Positions 56,465 to 64,000 of a stretch of 64,000 nt of DNA are shown here, in pieces. The translations under genes and the position numbers were made by a program. This DNA comes from Haloplanus rubicundus (GTDB lineage: Archaea > Halobacteriota > Halobacteria > Halobacteriales > Haloferacaceae), in contig NZ_CP031148.1 in NCBI RefSeq assembly GCF_003342675.1, positions 1,488,001 through 1,552,000 on the forward strand, written 5' to 3'. Each line of letters opens with the position of its first letter. The first letter of the stretch is position 1. The notes below the pieces were generated by a model, which saw nothing but the letters and a program-made list of their open reading frames with translations, did not search any database and was not told the origin of the DNA.

Positions 56465-57075
56465 CGAACGAGCGAGTCGGCGTCGGCCGCGAACGCCCGC
56501 GTCTCGGCGTCGAAGGAGTCGGCGTAACGGACCAGTAGCGTGATGATCGTCTCCGGACGCGAGACGGCGTAGCCGTCCGTCCGATCGAGCAGTCCCGCGT
56601 CGTCGAGCTGTGAGGCGTACGTGCTCACCGTCGCCCGCGACACGTCGAGGGCGCTCGCTATCTCGCTGCCCGTCGCGTCCGGGTGGCGAAGGAGCGTCAA
56701 CAGCATCCCCCGCGGCGTCTCTCGACGCAGGTAGCCAAGCGCCACCTGCTCGAACGTCGAGAAGCGGTCGGCGAGGAAGAAGCGCCGGTAGTCGCCGTCG
56801 CGTCGCGAGACGAGTGCCCCTTCGTCGAGCAGCCGCCGGAGGTGGTGTTGGGTCTCACCCGTCCCGAGTTTCAGGTCGTCACGGAGCTTCGAGAAGTGGG
56901 CGCCGGGCGTCGCGTTCACGTAACCGAGGATGGCGTCGCGGGCGTCGTTGTCGCCTGTCTGTGCTTGCGCCTCGCCGGCGCTCAGGCCGGCGAGCGGCGT
57001 CGCCGCTCCCAGTGCGGCGAATCGTCGTAGCGTCGCCCGCTTCTCGGCGTCGACCCCCCGGTCCCCACTCGGCAT
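56452..57075 (-). CDS. Winged-helix protein with Tat-like N-terminus
   Basis: A 207-residue protein. The N-terminus EKRATLRRFAALGAATPLAG with SAGEAQAQ resembles a twin-arginine signal (RR then a hydrophobic, small-residue stretch and an A-x-A-like end), although the second arginine is followed by F. Two winged-helix segments follow: LGTGETQHHLRRLLDEGALV and ASALDVSRATVSTYASQLDD. DNA-binding domains attached to an export signal are unusual; an alternative is a short membrane-proximal N-terminus. The gene is minus-strand and convergent with the small HTH gene. Confidence 0.78.
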   Translation of the reverse strand: MPSGDRGVDAEKRATLRRFAALGAATPLAGLSAGEAQAQTGDNDARDAILGYVNATPGAHFSKLRDDLKLGTGETQHHLRRLLDEGALVSRRDGDYRRFFLADRFSTFEQVALGYLRRETPRGMLLTLLRHPDATGSEIASALDVSRATVSTYASQLDDAGLLDRTDGYAVSRPETIITLLVRYADSFDAETRAFAADADSLVRYDP

Positions 57076-57122
57076 CTACCGCACAGTCGTCATCTGCCGA
57101 CTAAAACGTGTCGCCCCCACGG

Positions 57123-58271
57123 CTACTCCGTCTCCGTCTCCGTCTCAGACTCCTCGCCCGTGAAATCCGCGCCCCTATCCGCCTCTTGAACCACCTCGTC
57201 GGCGCTTTTGATGTCCGTTCCCGCGCCCGACTTGATCGCTTCGGCCTCCTGTTCGAGCTCCTCGATGTCCATCTCGGCCGCTTCGTCGATCTGACCCAGA
57301 ATCTCCTCGATGTCGTCGAGGCCGATCAGCTCGCGGGTCTCGTCGTCGAATTCGAGCGAGCTCAGTCCCTGCTGATCCTGCACGTCGCTCCCGCTCAACT
57401 GCTTGCCGTACCGGCCGACGAGCGACGTGAGTTCCTGCGGGAGGACGAACGTCGTCGACTCGCCCTGCCCGATGCGCTCCAGCGTCTCCATCCCCTTGTC
57501 GATGATCGCGCGTTCGCCCATCGACTCGGCGGACTTCGCGCGGAGGACCGTCGAGATGGCGTCACCCTGCGCTTCGAGGATCTGACTCTGCTTTTCACCC
57601 TGGGCGCGGATGATGTTCGACTGCTTCTCACCCTGGGCCGTCTCGACGGCGCTCCGCCGTTCACCCTGCGCTTCGAGGATCATCGCTCGGCGGCGACGCT
57701 CCGCGGAGGTCTGTTGCTCCATCGCCTGTTGCACGTCCTTCGAGGGGTTCACTTCCCGGACCTCGACCGATTCGACGCGGACGCCCCACTCGTCGGTCGG
57801 TTCGTCGAGTTCCTTCCGGATGCGGGCGTTGATCTCCTGGCGCTTGTTCAGCGTGTCGTCGAGTTCCATGTCGCCGAGGACGGCCCGCAGGGTCGTCTGG
57901 GCGAGGTTCGACACCGCCATCTTGTAGTTGTCCACCTCGAGGAACGCCTTGCGGGCGTCCATCACCTTGATGTAGACGACGGCGTCCGCGGTGACCGGGG
58001 AGTTGTCCCGCGTGATCGCCTCCTGTCGCGGCACGTCGAGCGTCTGTGTCCGCATGTCGAAGGCGTACGTCCGCGAGACGAACGGCGGGATGAAGGTGAT
58101 GCCCGGTTCGAGCAGGCGGCGGTACTCGCCGAAGACGGTGAGGGCCTTCTTCTCGTAGGCGTCGACGATCTCCACCATCTGGTACACCGTGACGATGGCG
58201 AGAAGCAGGACGAGCATACCGACGAGGAGCGGTCCGAGGCTCGGGATCAACTGCAGTACGACGGGGGCCAT
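57123..58271 (-). CDS. SPFH/band-7 family membrane protein
   Basis: A 382-residue band-7 (stomatin/HflK-like) protein. One N-terminal helix (~10-30) is followed by the SPFH domain with KKALTVFGEYRRLLEPGITF, MRTQTLDVPRQEAITRDNSP and DDTLNKRQEINARIRKELDE. A coiled coil with an 11-residue repeat starting AQGE at 201, 212, 223 and 234 comes next (AQGEKQSNIIR, AQGEKQSQILE). The acidic C-terminus (ESETETETE) is soluble. These proteins scaffold membrane microdomains or regulate proteases. No NfeD-type protease is adjacent. The protein may oligomerise on the cytoplasmic face. Confidence 0.9.
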   Translation of the reverse strand: MAPVVLQLIPSLGPLLVGMLVLLLAIVTVYQMVEIVDAYEKKALTVFGEYRRLLEPGITFIPPFVSRTYAFDMRTQTLDVPRQEAITRDNSPVTADAVVYIKVMDARKAFLEVDNYKMAVSNLAQTTLRAVLGDMELDDTLNKRQEINARIRKELDEPTDEWGVRVESVEVREVNPSKDVQQAMEQQTSAERRRRAMILEAQGERRSAVETAQGEKQSNIIRAQGEKQSQILEAQGDAISTVLRAKSAESMGERAIIDKGMETLERIGQGESTTFVLPQELTSLVGRYGKQLSGSDVQDQQGLSSLEFDDETRELIGLDDIEEILGQIDEAAEMDIEELEQEAEAIKSGAGTDIKSADEVVQEADRGADFTGEESETETETE

Positions 58272-58318
58272 GGTCGGCTCTTAGGGTGTGGTCGGCAAAA
58301 GGGTTCGCACGGTCGGGA

Positions 58319-59602
58319 TCAGCGGTGGAAGTCGACCGGCCGCTCCCCGGAGTCCCGACGGACCGTCGTCGTCGCCGGCGCCGTCCGTGCCACCGGTTCG
58401 CCCTCCCGGAGTACGAGCGTCCGCGGCGCGCGGGTGCGGAGCGCGTTGAACGCGTCGGGACTGTCGTAGACGACGAGCGACCCCGCCGACCCCTCGACGA
58501 GGCCGTACTCGTCCACTCCGAACACGTCGGCGTTGGCCTCGGTCAGCATCGTCCACAGGTCGGCCACGTCGTCTCGGCCGGCCATGTGGGCGTAGTGCAG
58601 GAGGACGAACGCGGCGTCGAGGGGGTCGGCCTGTCCGTAGTGGTACCACGGATCGAGGACGGAGTCGTGGCCGATGCCGACGGTGACACCCGCCGCCCGC
58701 AGTTCGTCGATGCGCGTGTGCCCGCGCCGCCGCGGGTAGTCGTCGTAGCTCCCCTGCAGGACCGAGTTGTCCGGCGGGTTCGTCACGACGCTCACGCCGC
58801 TCTCGGCGAGCAGGGAGATCAGCTTGTCGGCGTAGGCGTTGTTGTAGGAGTGCATCGCCGTGGTGTGACTCGCCGTCGTCCGGTCGCCGATGCCGCGCTT
58901 GAGCGCCTCGCTCGCCAGCACCTCGGTGAACCGCGACCCCGGATCGTCCGTCTCGTCGATGTGCAAGTCGAGGGGGAGGTCGTGGCGTTCGGCGAGGTCA
59001 CAGACCGTCTGGACGCTCCGGACCCCGTCCTCGCGGGTGTGTTCGTTGTGCGGGATCGCTCCGATCACGTCGACGCCCATCGACACCGCCTCGCGGAGCA
59101 GGTCCGCGTTGCCCTCCTCGGTGAAGAGACCGTCCTGCGGGAACGCGACGACCTGCAGGTCGACGAGGTCCGAGACCCGGTCGCGAAGTTCGAGGAGCGC
59201 CTCGACCGTCGTCAGCGACGGCTCCGTCGTGTCCGCGTGGGTCCGGATGCGCGTGACGCCGTTGGCCGCGTACCACTCGACGGTCCGCGTCGCCCGGTCG
59301 ACGATGTCGTCGACGGTGATATCGGCCTTGTACGCCGCCCAGACCTCGATGCCCTCCGCGAGCGTTCCGCTCTCGTTCCAGGACGGATCGCCGGCGGTCC
59401 CCGTCGCGTCGAGGTGGACGTGGGGTTCGATCAGCGGCGGCGTCACCAGTCGCCCGTCCGCGTCGTGGCGCCGATCCGCCGGGAACGCCTCTGTGTCCCC
59501 CTCGCCGGCAGGGGCGATCCGTCGAATCGTCCCGTCCCTGATCTCGATGTCGACGGCGTCGCCGTCGAGGGTCCGTCCCCCCGTGACGATGTACTCGGTC
59601 AT
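58319..59602 (-). CDS. codA: Cytosine deaminase / amidohydrolase
   Basis: A 427-residue amidohydrolase-superfamily enzyme. Metal ligands are HVH (61-63) in LIEPHVHLDATGT, with the catalytic and metal residues LDLHIDETDDPGS, ASHTTAMHSYNN and GIGHDSVLDPWYHYG (the Asp and cytosine-binding Trp). It matches CodA rather than D-aminoacylases. It should convert cytosine to uracil in the cytoplasm for pyrimidine salvage. The divergent neighbour is a cytosine permease, confirming the assignment. A minus-strand AATATG box lies 26 bases before the ATG at 59602. Confidence 0.92.
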   Translation of the reverse strand: MTEYIVTGGRTLDGDAVDIEIRDGTIRRIAPAGEGDTEAFPADRRHDADGRLVTPPLIEPHVHLDATGTAGDPSWNESGTLAEGIEVWAAYKADITVDDIVDRATRTVEWYAANGVTRIRTHADTTEPSLTTVEALLELRDRVSDLVDLQVVAFPQDGLFTEEGNADLLREAVSMGVDVIGAIPHNEHTREDGVRSVQTVCDLAERHDLPLDLHIDETDDPGSRFTEVLASEALKRGIGDRTTASHTTAMHSYNNAYADKLISLLAESGVSVVTNPPDNSVLQGSYDDYPRRRGHTRIDELRAAGVTVGIGHDSVLDPWYHYGQADPLDAAFVLLHYAHMAGRDDVADLWTMLTEANADVFGVDEYGLVEGSAGSLVVYDSPDAFNALRTRAPRTLVLREGEPVARTAPATTTVRRDSGERPVDFHR

Positions 59603-59625
59603 ATCGGATCGATGACCAGCCGGTA

Positions 59626-59631
59626 CATATT
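59626..59631 (-). promoter_or_regulatory. TATA-like box of codA
   Basis: Minus-strand AATATG centred 26 bases before the ATG at 59602; faces a TATA-like box of codB on the other strand, 46-56 bases away. Confidence 0.45.
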
Positions 59632-59676
59632 CTTTCGCACTCCGGATTTCCGGACGAACGTGGGCGTAATGCCAAA

Positions 59677-59682
59677 TTTTAT
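59677..59682 (+). promoter_or_regulatory. TATA-like box of codB
   Basis: TTTTAT about 29 bases before the ATG at 59709; supports that ATG over an upstream GTG at 59694. Confidence 0.45.
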
Positions 59683-59708
59683 CAACAATACGTGTGCGTC
59701 AAGGGGTA

Positions 59709-61103
59709 ATGGCAACAGAGGACGAATCATCAACCTGGCGGACGTTCGTGTTCGGTGACGAAGACCTGCCCGACCCGGACTACCCGATAGATCATGTCCC
59801 GCGTGACGAACGCAAGGGGCTCGTGAGTATCTCCGCAGTGTTGCTCGGTTTCGTCTTCTTCGCCGGGACGCTGTGGTCCGGTGCGGAAGTCGGGGCGGCG
59901 ATGGGATTCGGCCCGATGCTCTCGGCCACCGCCGTCGGCTACGCCATCCTCGGCGTCTACGTCGCGGCGCTGTGTGGCATCGCCGCGAAGGCCGGGTTGA
60001 CGACCGTCCTGCTCGCGCGATACAGCTTCGGCCGGTGGGGCGCGAAGTTCGCCGACCTCCTCCTCGGCGGGACGCAGGTCGGCTGGTTCGGCGTCACCAT
60101 CCCGATGGTCGCCATCCCCACGGCGACGTTTTTCGGCGTCGAATCCCGGAGCCTGATCCTCGCGCTCATCGTCGTCTGGGGGGTCCTTCACCTCGCGACG
60201 GCCTACTTCGGCTACGAGGGGATGGAGAAGCTCTCGCTGATCGCCGTCCCGATTCTGGTCGTCGTCGGCCTGCTCTCGGTGTTCATCGCCGTCCAGGACG
60301 CCGGCGGCGTCTCCGGCCTGTTCGCCGGCACCGGCGGCGGGGAGATGGGCTTTGCCGCGGCGGTCACCATCGTCGTCGGCACGTTCATCAGCGGTGGGAC
60401 GCAGGCGCCCAACTGGGCGCGGTTCGCGTCGTCCACCCGTGTCGGCTTCTGGGCGGGCCTCATCGCCTTCCTCGTCGGCAACGGCTTTCTCTTTCTCTCG
60501 GGCGCCGTCGGCGGCGCCGTCTACGACGTGACGCCCGCGGGTGACCTGTACGAGGTGCTCGCCGCGCAGGGACTGGCCGCCATCGGCCTGATCGCCCTGA
60601 TCCTCAACATCTGGACGACGAACGACAACGCGGCCTACGCCTTCGGCGTCGCCGGCAGCGAGGCGTTCGAGTTCGACCGCAAGCGCCCCTTCGTGCTGGC
60701 CGGTGGCACCGTCGGCATCCTCCTCGCCCTCGCCGGCGCGGAGAGCCTGCTCATCCCGTGGCTGTCGACGCTCGGACAGTACGTCCCGCCGCTGGGTGGC
60801 GTCATCATCGCCGACTTCCTGCTCTGCTGGCGGCTGGATATTCCCCGGATGGACGACGTCGACTTCGCCGGGGTTCGATGGATCGCCATCCTCGGCTACG
60901 GCGTCGGTATCGTCGTCGCCATCCTCACCGCAGGACAGGTCGTCCCCGGCGTCGGCGCGCCGCAGGTGCTGCCCGGTCCCGGCGGGGCGGCCCTGAACGG
61001 TCTCGTCGCTGCCTTCGTCGTCCACACCGCGGCGTACTACCTGCTCGAAGAGACGGGCGTCCTCGCCGGCCACGACGTCGACGGCACGTCCGAGCGACTC
61101 TAG
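59709..61103 (+). CDS. codB: Cytosine permease (NCS1 family)
   Basis: A 464-residue membrane transporter of the NCS1 family with about 12 hydrophobic helices. Signature segments are RKGLVSISAVLLGFVFFAGT near the N-terminus, GAKFADLLLGGTQVGWFGVT, GGTQAPNWARFASSTRVGFW, and TTNDNAAYAFGVAGSEAFEF. It should import cytosine (with H+ or Na+), the substrate of the divergent codA product. A GTG fifteen bases upstream (59694) is in frame, but the promoter favours 59709. The stop overlaps the convergent trm56 gene by four bases (CTAG). Confidence 0.92.
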   Translation: MATEDESSTWRTFVFGDEDLPDPDYPIDHVPRDERKGLVSISAVLLGFVFFAGTLWSGAEVGAAMGFGPMLSATAVGYAILGVYVAALCGIAAKAGLTTVLLARYSFGRWGAKFADLLLGGTQVGWFGVTIPMVAIPTATFFGVESRSLILALIVVWGVLHLATAYFGYEGMEKLSLIAVPILVVVGLLSVFIAVQDAGGVSGLFAGTGGGEMGFAAAVTIVVGTFISGGTQAPNWARFASSTRVGFWAGLIAFLVGNGFLFLSGAVGGAVYDVTPAGDLYEVLAAQGLAAIGLIALILNIWTTNDNAAYAFGVAGSEAFEFDRKRPFVLAGGTVGILLALAGAESLLIPWLSTLGQYVPPLGGVIIADFLLCWRLDIPRMDDVDFAGVRWIAILGYGVGIVVAILTAGQVVPGVGAPQVLPGPGGAALNGLVAAFVVHTAAYYLLEETGVLAGHDVDGTSERL

Positions 61104-61639
61104 TCGTCCACTTCCTCGACGCGCTTGCCCGTCGCCTGCGGGATCACCCGGCGGTCCGCGTCGACCCACTCCCGGTCCAGTTCTCGCCCCTCGAACAGCC
61201 GATCCAGAAAGACGGCGAGCGCCGCCACCTCGGAGTGGGGCTGGTTCGTCACGCCGACGTTCCAGTCGGCGCGGTCGTACACCTCGAAGTCAACCTTTCC
61301 GGCGCCGACGACGAGGAGGAGCGGATCGTCGCGGTGGCGCTCCCGAATCGTCGGCGTCACGTCCTCGACTGGCTCGCCGTACATCGTGAGGTGGACGACG
61401 GTGCCCTCCCAGTCCCGGAGGAGGGGCCGATACGAGTCGGTGACGGTCACCTCGAACGGCCCACCGAAGCGGTCGGTGACCCCGGCGACCGTCTCCCGGG
61501 CCTGCGTGGCCTCGCCGACGAGGACGGCCCGGTCGGCGCCGAGCGCCCGCGCCGTCAGGGCGACGTGTGTCGTCATCCGGTCGTCGCGGCCGGGGCGATG
61601 GCCCAGACGCAACACGACGACCTCCGGACTGTCTTGCAT
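61100..61639 (-). CDS. trm56: tRNA (cytidine(56)-2'-O)-methyltransferase
   Basis: A 179-residue SPOUT-class methyltransferase. The characteristic start VVVLRLGHRPGRDDRMTTHV matches archaeal Trm56, which methylates the 2'-OH of C56 in the T-loop. VHLTMYGEPVEDV and LLLVVGAGKVDFEVYDRADW with NVGVTNQPHSEVAALAVFLD form the knotted SAM site. The last ~25 residues (DREWVDADRRVIPQATGKR) are typical. Start chosen at MQDSPEVV (61639) because this is the family start; the frame is open upstream without coding features. It is convergent with codB. Confidence 0.93.
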   Translation of the reverse strand: MQDSPEVVVLRLGHRPGRDDRMTTHVALTARALGADRAVLVGEATQARETVAGVTDRFGGPFEVTVTDSYRPLLRDWEGTVVHLTMYGEPVEDVTPTIRERHRDDPLLLVVGAGKVDFEVYDRADWNVGVTNQPHSEVAALAVFLDRLFEGRELDREWVDADRRVIPQATGKRVEEVDD

Positions 61640-61721
61640 GGACGTGCGGAGGTGACGGAGTGGGTAACGGCTTTCGGACCCGATCGGAAGGCACTTGCGC
61701 GGCCCGAGAGCATGGCCCGAT

Positions 61722-62651
61722 ATGCAACTCACCGACCGGCGGGTCGTGATCACCGGCGGTGCGGGCCTCATCGGGTCGCATCTCGCCGGCCGTCTCGCCC
61801 CGGACAACGAGGTGATCGTCGCCGACGACCTGTCGAAGGGGAAGGCGGACCGCGTCCCCGACGGCGCGGATCTCGTCGTCGCGGACGTGAAAGACCCCGA
61901 CGACGTGGCCGACGCCGTCACGGGAGACACCGACCTCGTCTTCCACCTCGCCGCCTACACCGACACGAACCACGCCGAACCCCGGCGGATGTTCGAGGAG
62001 AACACCGCGATGACCTACACCGTCCTCCAGCGCGCCGAGGAGGTCGGCGTCGACGGCGTCGCGTTCACCTCCTCCTCGACCGTCTACGGCGAAGCACCGC
62101 GGCCGACGCCCGAGGACTACGCCCCCCTCGAACCGATCAGCGAGTACGGCGCGAGCAAACTCGCCGACGAGGGACTGGTCTCCACGTACGCCCACGCCCA
62201 CGGCCTGCAGGCGTGGACGTTCCGCTTCGCCAACATCGTCGGGCCGGGGCAGCGCGGCAACGTGATCCCGGATTTCGTCGAGAAGCTCCGCGACGACCCC
62301 GAACACCTGACGATCCTCGGCGACGGCCGGCAGGAGAAGTCGTATCTCCACGTCGAGGACTGCGTCGACGCCATCTGCCACGTCGTCGCGCACGCGGACG
62401 CGCCGCTCAACACCTACAACCTCGGCTCGCGGACGACCACCTCGGTCAACCGCATCGCCGACATCGTGACCGAGGAGATGGGACTCGATCCGGACTACGC
62501 GTACACGGGCGGGGACCGCGGATGGACCGGCGACGTGCCGAAGATGCGCCTCTCCGTCGAGAAGCTCTCCGCGCTGGGGTGGGAGCCGCCGGAGTCGAGC
62601 GACGACGCCGTCCGCCGCGCCGCCCGGCAGTTGATCGACGAAATCGGATAG
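61722..62651 (+). CDS. NAD-dependent sugar epimerase/dehydratase (GalE-like)
   Basis: A 309-residue extended SDR enzyme: MQLTDRRVVITGGAGLIGSH with G-x-x-G-x-x-G, the catalytic triad SSSTVYGEA (Ser/Thr) and YGASKLADE (Tyr-x-x-x-Lys), and RFANIVGPGQRGNVIPDFVE. C-terminal substrate part: YLHVEDCVDAICHVVAHADA and NLGSRTTTSVNRIADIVT. It belongs to the UDP-glucose 4-epimerase-like group, likely UDP-sugar modification for S-layer glycan or exopolysaccharide. Sugar specificity is not defined. Monocistronic; 82 bases from the divergent trm56. Confidence 0.9.
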   Translation: MQLTDRRVVITGGAGLIGSHLAGRLAPDNEVIVADDLSKGKADRVPDGADLVVADVKDPDDVADAVTGDTDLVFHLAAYTDTNHAEPRRMFEENTAMTYTVLQRAEEVGVDGVAFTSSSTVYGEAPRPTPEDYAPLEPISEYGASKLADEGLVSTYAHAHGLQAWTFRFANIVGPGQRGNVIPDFVEKLRDDPEHLTILGDGRQEKSYLHVEDCVDAICHVVAHADAPLNTYNLGSRTTTSVNRIADIVTEEMGLDPDYAYTGGDRGWTGDVPKMRLSVEKLSALGWEPPESSDDAVRRAARQLIDEIG

Positions 62652-62680
62652 GCCTTTAGGCCGCAGGTCCAAGCCGACCC

Positions 62681-63463
62681 GTGCAGATCGTCGGCTACGA
62701 GACGGGCGACGGCGGCCTCCTCGTGAGCGACGGGAGCGCCGACGTCGAGGCCGACGCCCGACACCCGACCGCGGCCGTCGAGTACGTCCCCCTCGACCCC
62801 GGGACTGAGCTCTCCTATCGTCTCGGTGACCGTCACTGCGCGGGCGTCGTGACCGACGACGGCCACCGCCCCTGCGACGCCGACGGGGTGCCCCACTGCC
62901 CCGACCACACTTCCACGTGGGTCTGTGCCCGGTGTACGGGCACCTGCCTCAAAGACGAGATGGACTGTTTCGACGATCACGCCATCTACCTCGCCGCCTT
63001 CGCCCCGGACACGTTCAAGGTGGGCGTCACGAAGGCGTATCGGCTGGAGACCCGCCTCCGCGAGCAGGGGGCGGACCGCGGCGCGCACCTCCGTACCGTC
63101 GACGACGGGCGGATCGCGCGCGAAATCGAGGCCGAACTGGCGACCGAGATCACCGACCGCGTCCGGGTGCCCACGAAGCGCGCGGGCCTCGGCCGCGCCG
63201 TCGACGGCGCCGCGTGGCGGGCGCTCCTCGACGACTTCGACCCCGTCGAGACGTTCGACTTCGACTACGGCCTGGACATATCGGAGCGGCCGGTCGCCGA
63301 GACGCTGGCGACGGGGCGGGTCCGGGGGACGAAGGGCCGACTGCTCGTGCTCGATCAGGGGGGCAGCACCTACGCGGTCGATCTGCGTGATCTGGTGGGC
63401 TACGAGGTCGAGGAGGGCGGCACCGACCGACGGCTGCAGTCGAGTCTGGGCGCGTTCGGCTGA
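62681..63463 (+). CDS. DUF2797 domain protein
   Basis: A 260-residue protein started from GTG. DUF2797 features: a Cys-rich N-terminus with DGHRPCDADGVPHCPDHTST and CARCTGTCLKDEMDCFDDHA (several CxxC-like pairs, a possible zinc site), then HAIYLAAFAPDTFKVGVTKA with RLETRLREQGADRGAHLRT, which resembles the GIY-YIG-type nuclease signature. Function unknown; the family may contain a structure-specific nuclease fold. 30 bases downstream of the epimerase gene on the same strand, so cotranscription is possible. Confidence 0.85.
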   Translation: MQIVGYETGDGGLLVSDGSADVEADARHPTAAVEYVPLDPGTELSYRLGDRHCAGVVTDDGHRPCDADGVPHCPDHTSTWVCARCTGTCLKDEMDCFDDHAIYLAAFAPDTFKVGVTKAYRLETRLREQGADRGAHLRTVDDGRIAREIEAELATEITDRVRVPTKRAGLGRAVDGAAWRALLDDFDPVETFDFDYGLDISERPVAETLATGRVRGTKGRLLVLDQGGSTYAVDLRDLVGYEVEEGGTDRRLQSSLGAFG

Positions 63464-63480
63464 CGGGGCAGTCGGGGCGG

Positions 63481-63795
63481 TCAGGCGCCCCGCTCCCACG
63501 ACGGCGCCGCGTCGAGTTCCGGGACGTCGTCTTCGAGGTCCATCCACGCCGCCCCGTAGAAGCGTTGCCGTCCGATGGGTGTCCGGACGCGCACGACGAC
63601 CGTTTCGCTCGTCACCCGGAACACCGACAGCGACCACGACGACCCGACGCGCTCCCACCGGCCCACTCGGACGGACGCCTCGTCGTCGACGACGCGGGAG
63701 CCGAGCTCCCAGCTCAGTCGCGTCAGTGCGGGGGGATCGAACGGCACGATGTCGGGGAGGGTCGCGCCGGAAGCGTGCTGTCCACGTGTAGCCAT
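63481..63795 (-). CDS. Small conserved hypothetical protein
   Basis: A 104-residue protein, mostly beta strands: RLSWELGSRVVDDEASVRVG, RWERVGSSWSLSVFRVTSET, VVVRVRTPIGRQRFYGAAWM. No metal or active-site motif and no membrane helix. A haloarchaeal family is likely but I do not recognise it. The start MATRGQHAS (63795) rather than 63816 is supported by a minus-strand TTTTTTAC box (63819-63826) 27 bases upstream. The upstream side faces the partial acidic gene at 63925. Confidence 0.75.
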   Translation of the reverse strand: MATRGQHASGATLPDIVPFDPPALTRLSWELGSRVVDDEASVRVGRWERVGSSWSLSVFRVTSETVVVRVRTPIGRQRFYGAAWMDLEDDVPELDAAPSWERGA

Positions 63796-63818
63796 ACCAT
63801 GCGACACTGGATCCATCA

Positions 63819-63826
63819 GTAAAAAA
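63819..63826 (-). promoter_or_regulatory. TATA-like box of the small hypothetical gene
   Basis: Minus-strand TTTTTTAC centred 27 bases before the ATG at 63795; leaderless-type spacing. Confidence 0.5.
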
Positions 63827-63924
63827 CGTACCCGTTCGCTCCGCCGCCGCCGGTCCGGCGCCGGTGTCGGGGTGCGTCTCGGGAGACGACAACCCTTTTC
63901 GGCGTGGCTCGCGAACCGGGTTCC

Positions 63925-64000
63925 ATGGCAGACGACGACACCGGCGACGACGCTCCGGCAGAGGGTAGCGAGGAGAGCGAGGGCGGCGAGGAGGAGAAGT
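63925..64000 (+). CDS. N-terminus of an acidic protein (gene runs off the window)
   Basis: Twenty-five codons are visible: MADDDTGDDAPAEGSEESEG and GEEEK, an extremely acidic, disordered N-terminus of the kind found on many haloarchaeal cytoplasmic proteins. No domain can be named from so little. The ATG at 63925 follows a GC-rich gap, with no clear TATA box; AACCC at 63891 is the only AT-poor feature. The frame remains open to the last base. Confidence 0.55.
   Translation, partial: MADDDTGDDAPAEGSEESEGGEEEK

Noticed and set aside
1-64000. tRNA, rRNA, CRISPR, insertion sequence, prophage
   Set aside because: No cloverleaf, rRNA-like or repeat-spacer pattern was found in the intergenic regions, all of which are below 300 bases, and no transposase, integrase or Cas gene appears. 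The only tRNA-like sequence is the 22-mer at 3316.

Overview
This window is from a halophilic archaeon (class Halobacteria), probably of the Haloferacales type. The DNA is very GC-rich, the proteins are acidic, and the gene families are typical of haloarchaea: TFB, thermosome, CetZ, LonB, NreA, HVO_0758-type zinc-finger microprotein, DUF5788/5789/5791 and TRAM proteins, and the archaeal aminodeoxyheptulosonate route into the shikimate pathway. Many genes have a TATA-like box about 25-28 bases before the start codon, which fits mostly leaderless mRNAs. Coding is dense: 72 genes, no gap above 300 bases, and frequent 4-base ATGA/GTGA overlaps. I saw no rRNA, tRNA, insertion sequence, CRISPR array or prophage. 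The window looks like chromosomal core with a few accessory-looking blocks.

Layout. 1-3.3 kb: end of moeA, a MobA-like nucleotidyltransferase, an AbrB-type regulator, a winged-helix protein, and a TFB lacking its zinc-ribbon cysteines. 3.3-10.9 kb: nreA, a DUF302 protein, a universal stress protein, a CPBP protease, a membrane protein, and a minus-strand run DUF21 protein - DUF5788 - polX - Mut7-C RNase. 10.9-21.3 kb: an AglD-like glycosyltransferase/flippase fusion, a BtuF-like protein, an orphan DNA methyltransferase overlapping aroD, regulators, a methyltransferase, a family 2 glycosyltransferase, a short thermosome subunit, an HMA metallochaperone, and nadM coupled to a SAM hydrolase. 21.4-31.8 kb: LonB, a second CPBP protease, an alkyltransferase-like protein, then a one-direction aromatic block trpC-trpB-trpA, ADH synthase and 3-dehydroquinate synthase II, followed by MBL, YkgJ and TRAM proteins. 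31.9-43.7 kb: a lipoprotein, a radical SAM protein, cytochrome P450 with an acetoacetate-decarboxylase-like partner, small zinc proteins, Hsp20, NUDIX, a GT81-like glycosyltransferase, aldo/keto reductase, DHH phosphoesterase, an epimerase and DUF5791.

43.7-53.4 kb is the most distinctive block. It is a minus-strand gene run with a coiled-coil protein, a secretion/pilus ATPase, an F-family (TadB/C-PilC-like) membrane protein and four single-span proteins, the last a 1022-residue protein with 15 N-glycosylation sequons. It diverges from a CetZ tubulin gene. This looks like an uncharacterised type IV pilus/type II secretion-like machine. 54.6-64 kb: a phosphodiesterase, regulators, an SPFH protein, divergent codA/codB, trm56, a sugar epimerase, a DUF2797 protein, a small hypothetical protein and the start of an acidic protein.

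The clearest unexplained non-coding signal is a family of about 85-bp imperfect palindromes (1620-1703, 15828-15912, 48558-48643, 54521-54604) plus a 43-bp short form (40006-40048). Each abuts the 3' end of a minus-strand gene and contains that gene's stop codon (TGATA or TAATA). The inner stems differ in sequence between copies but stay paired, which suggests selection on structure.
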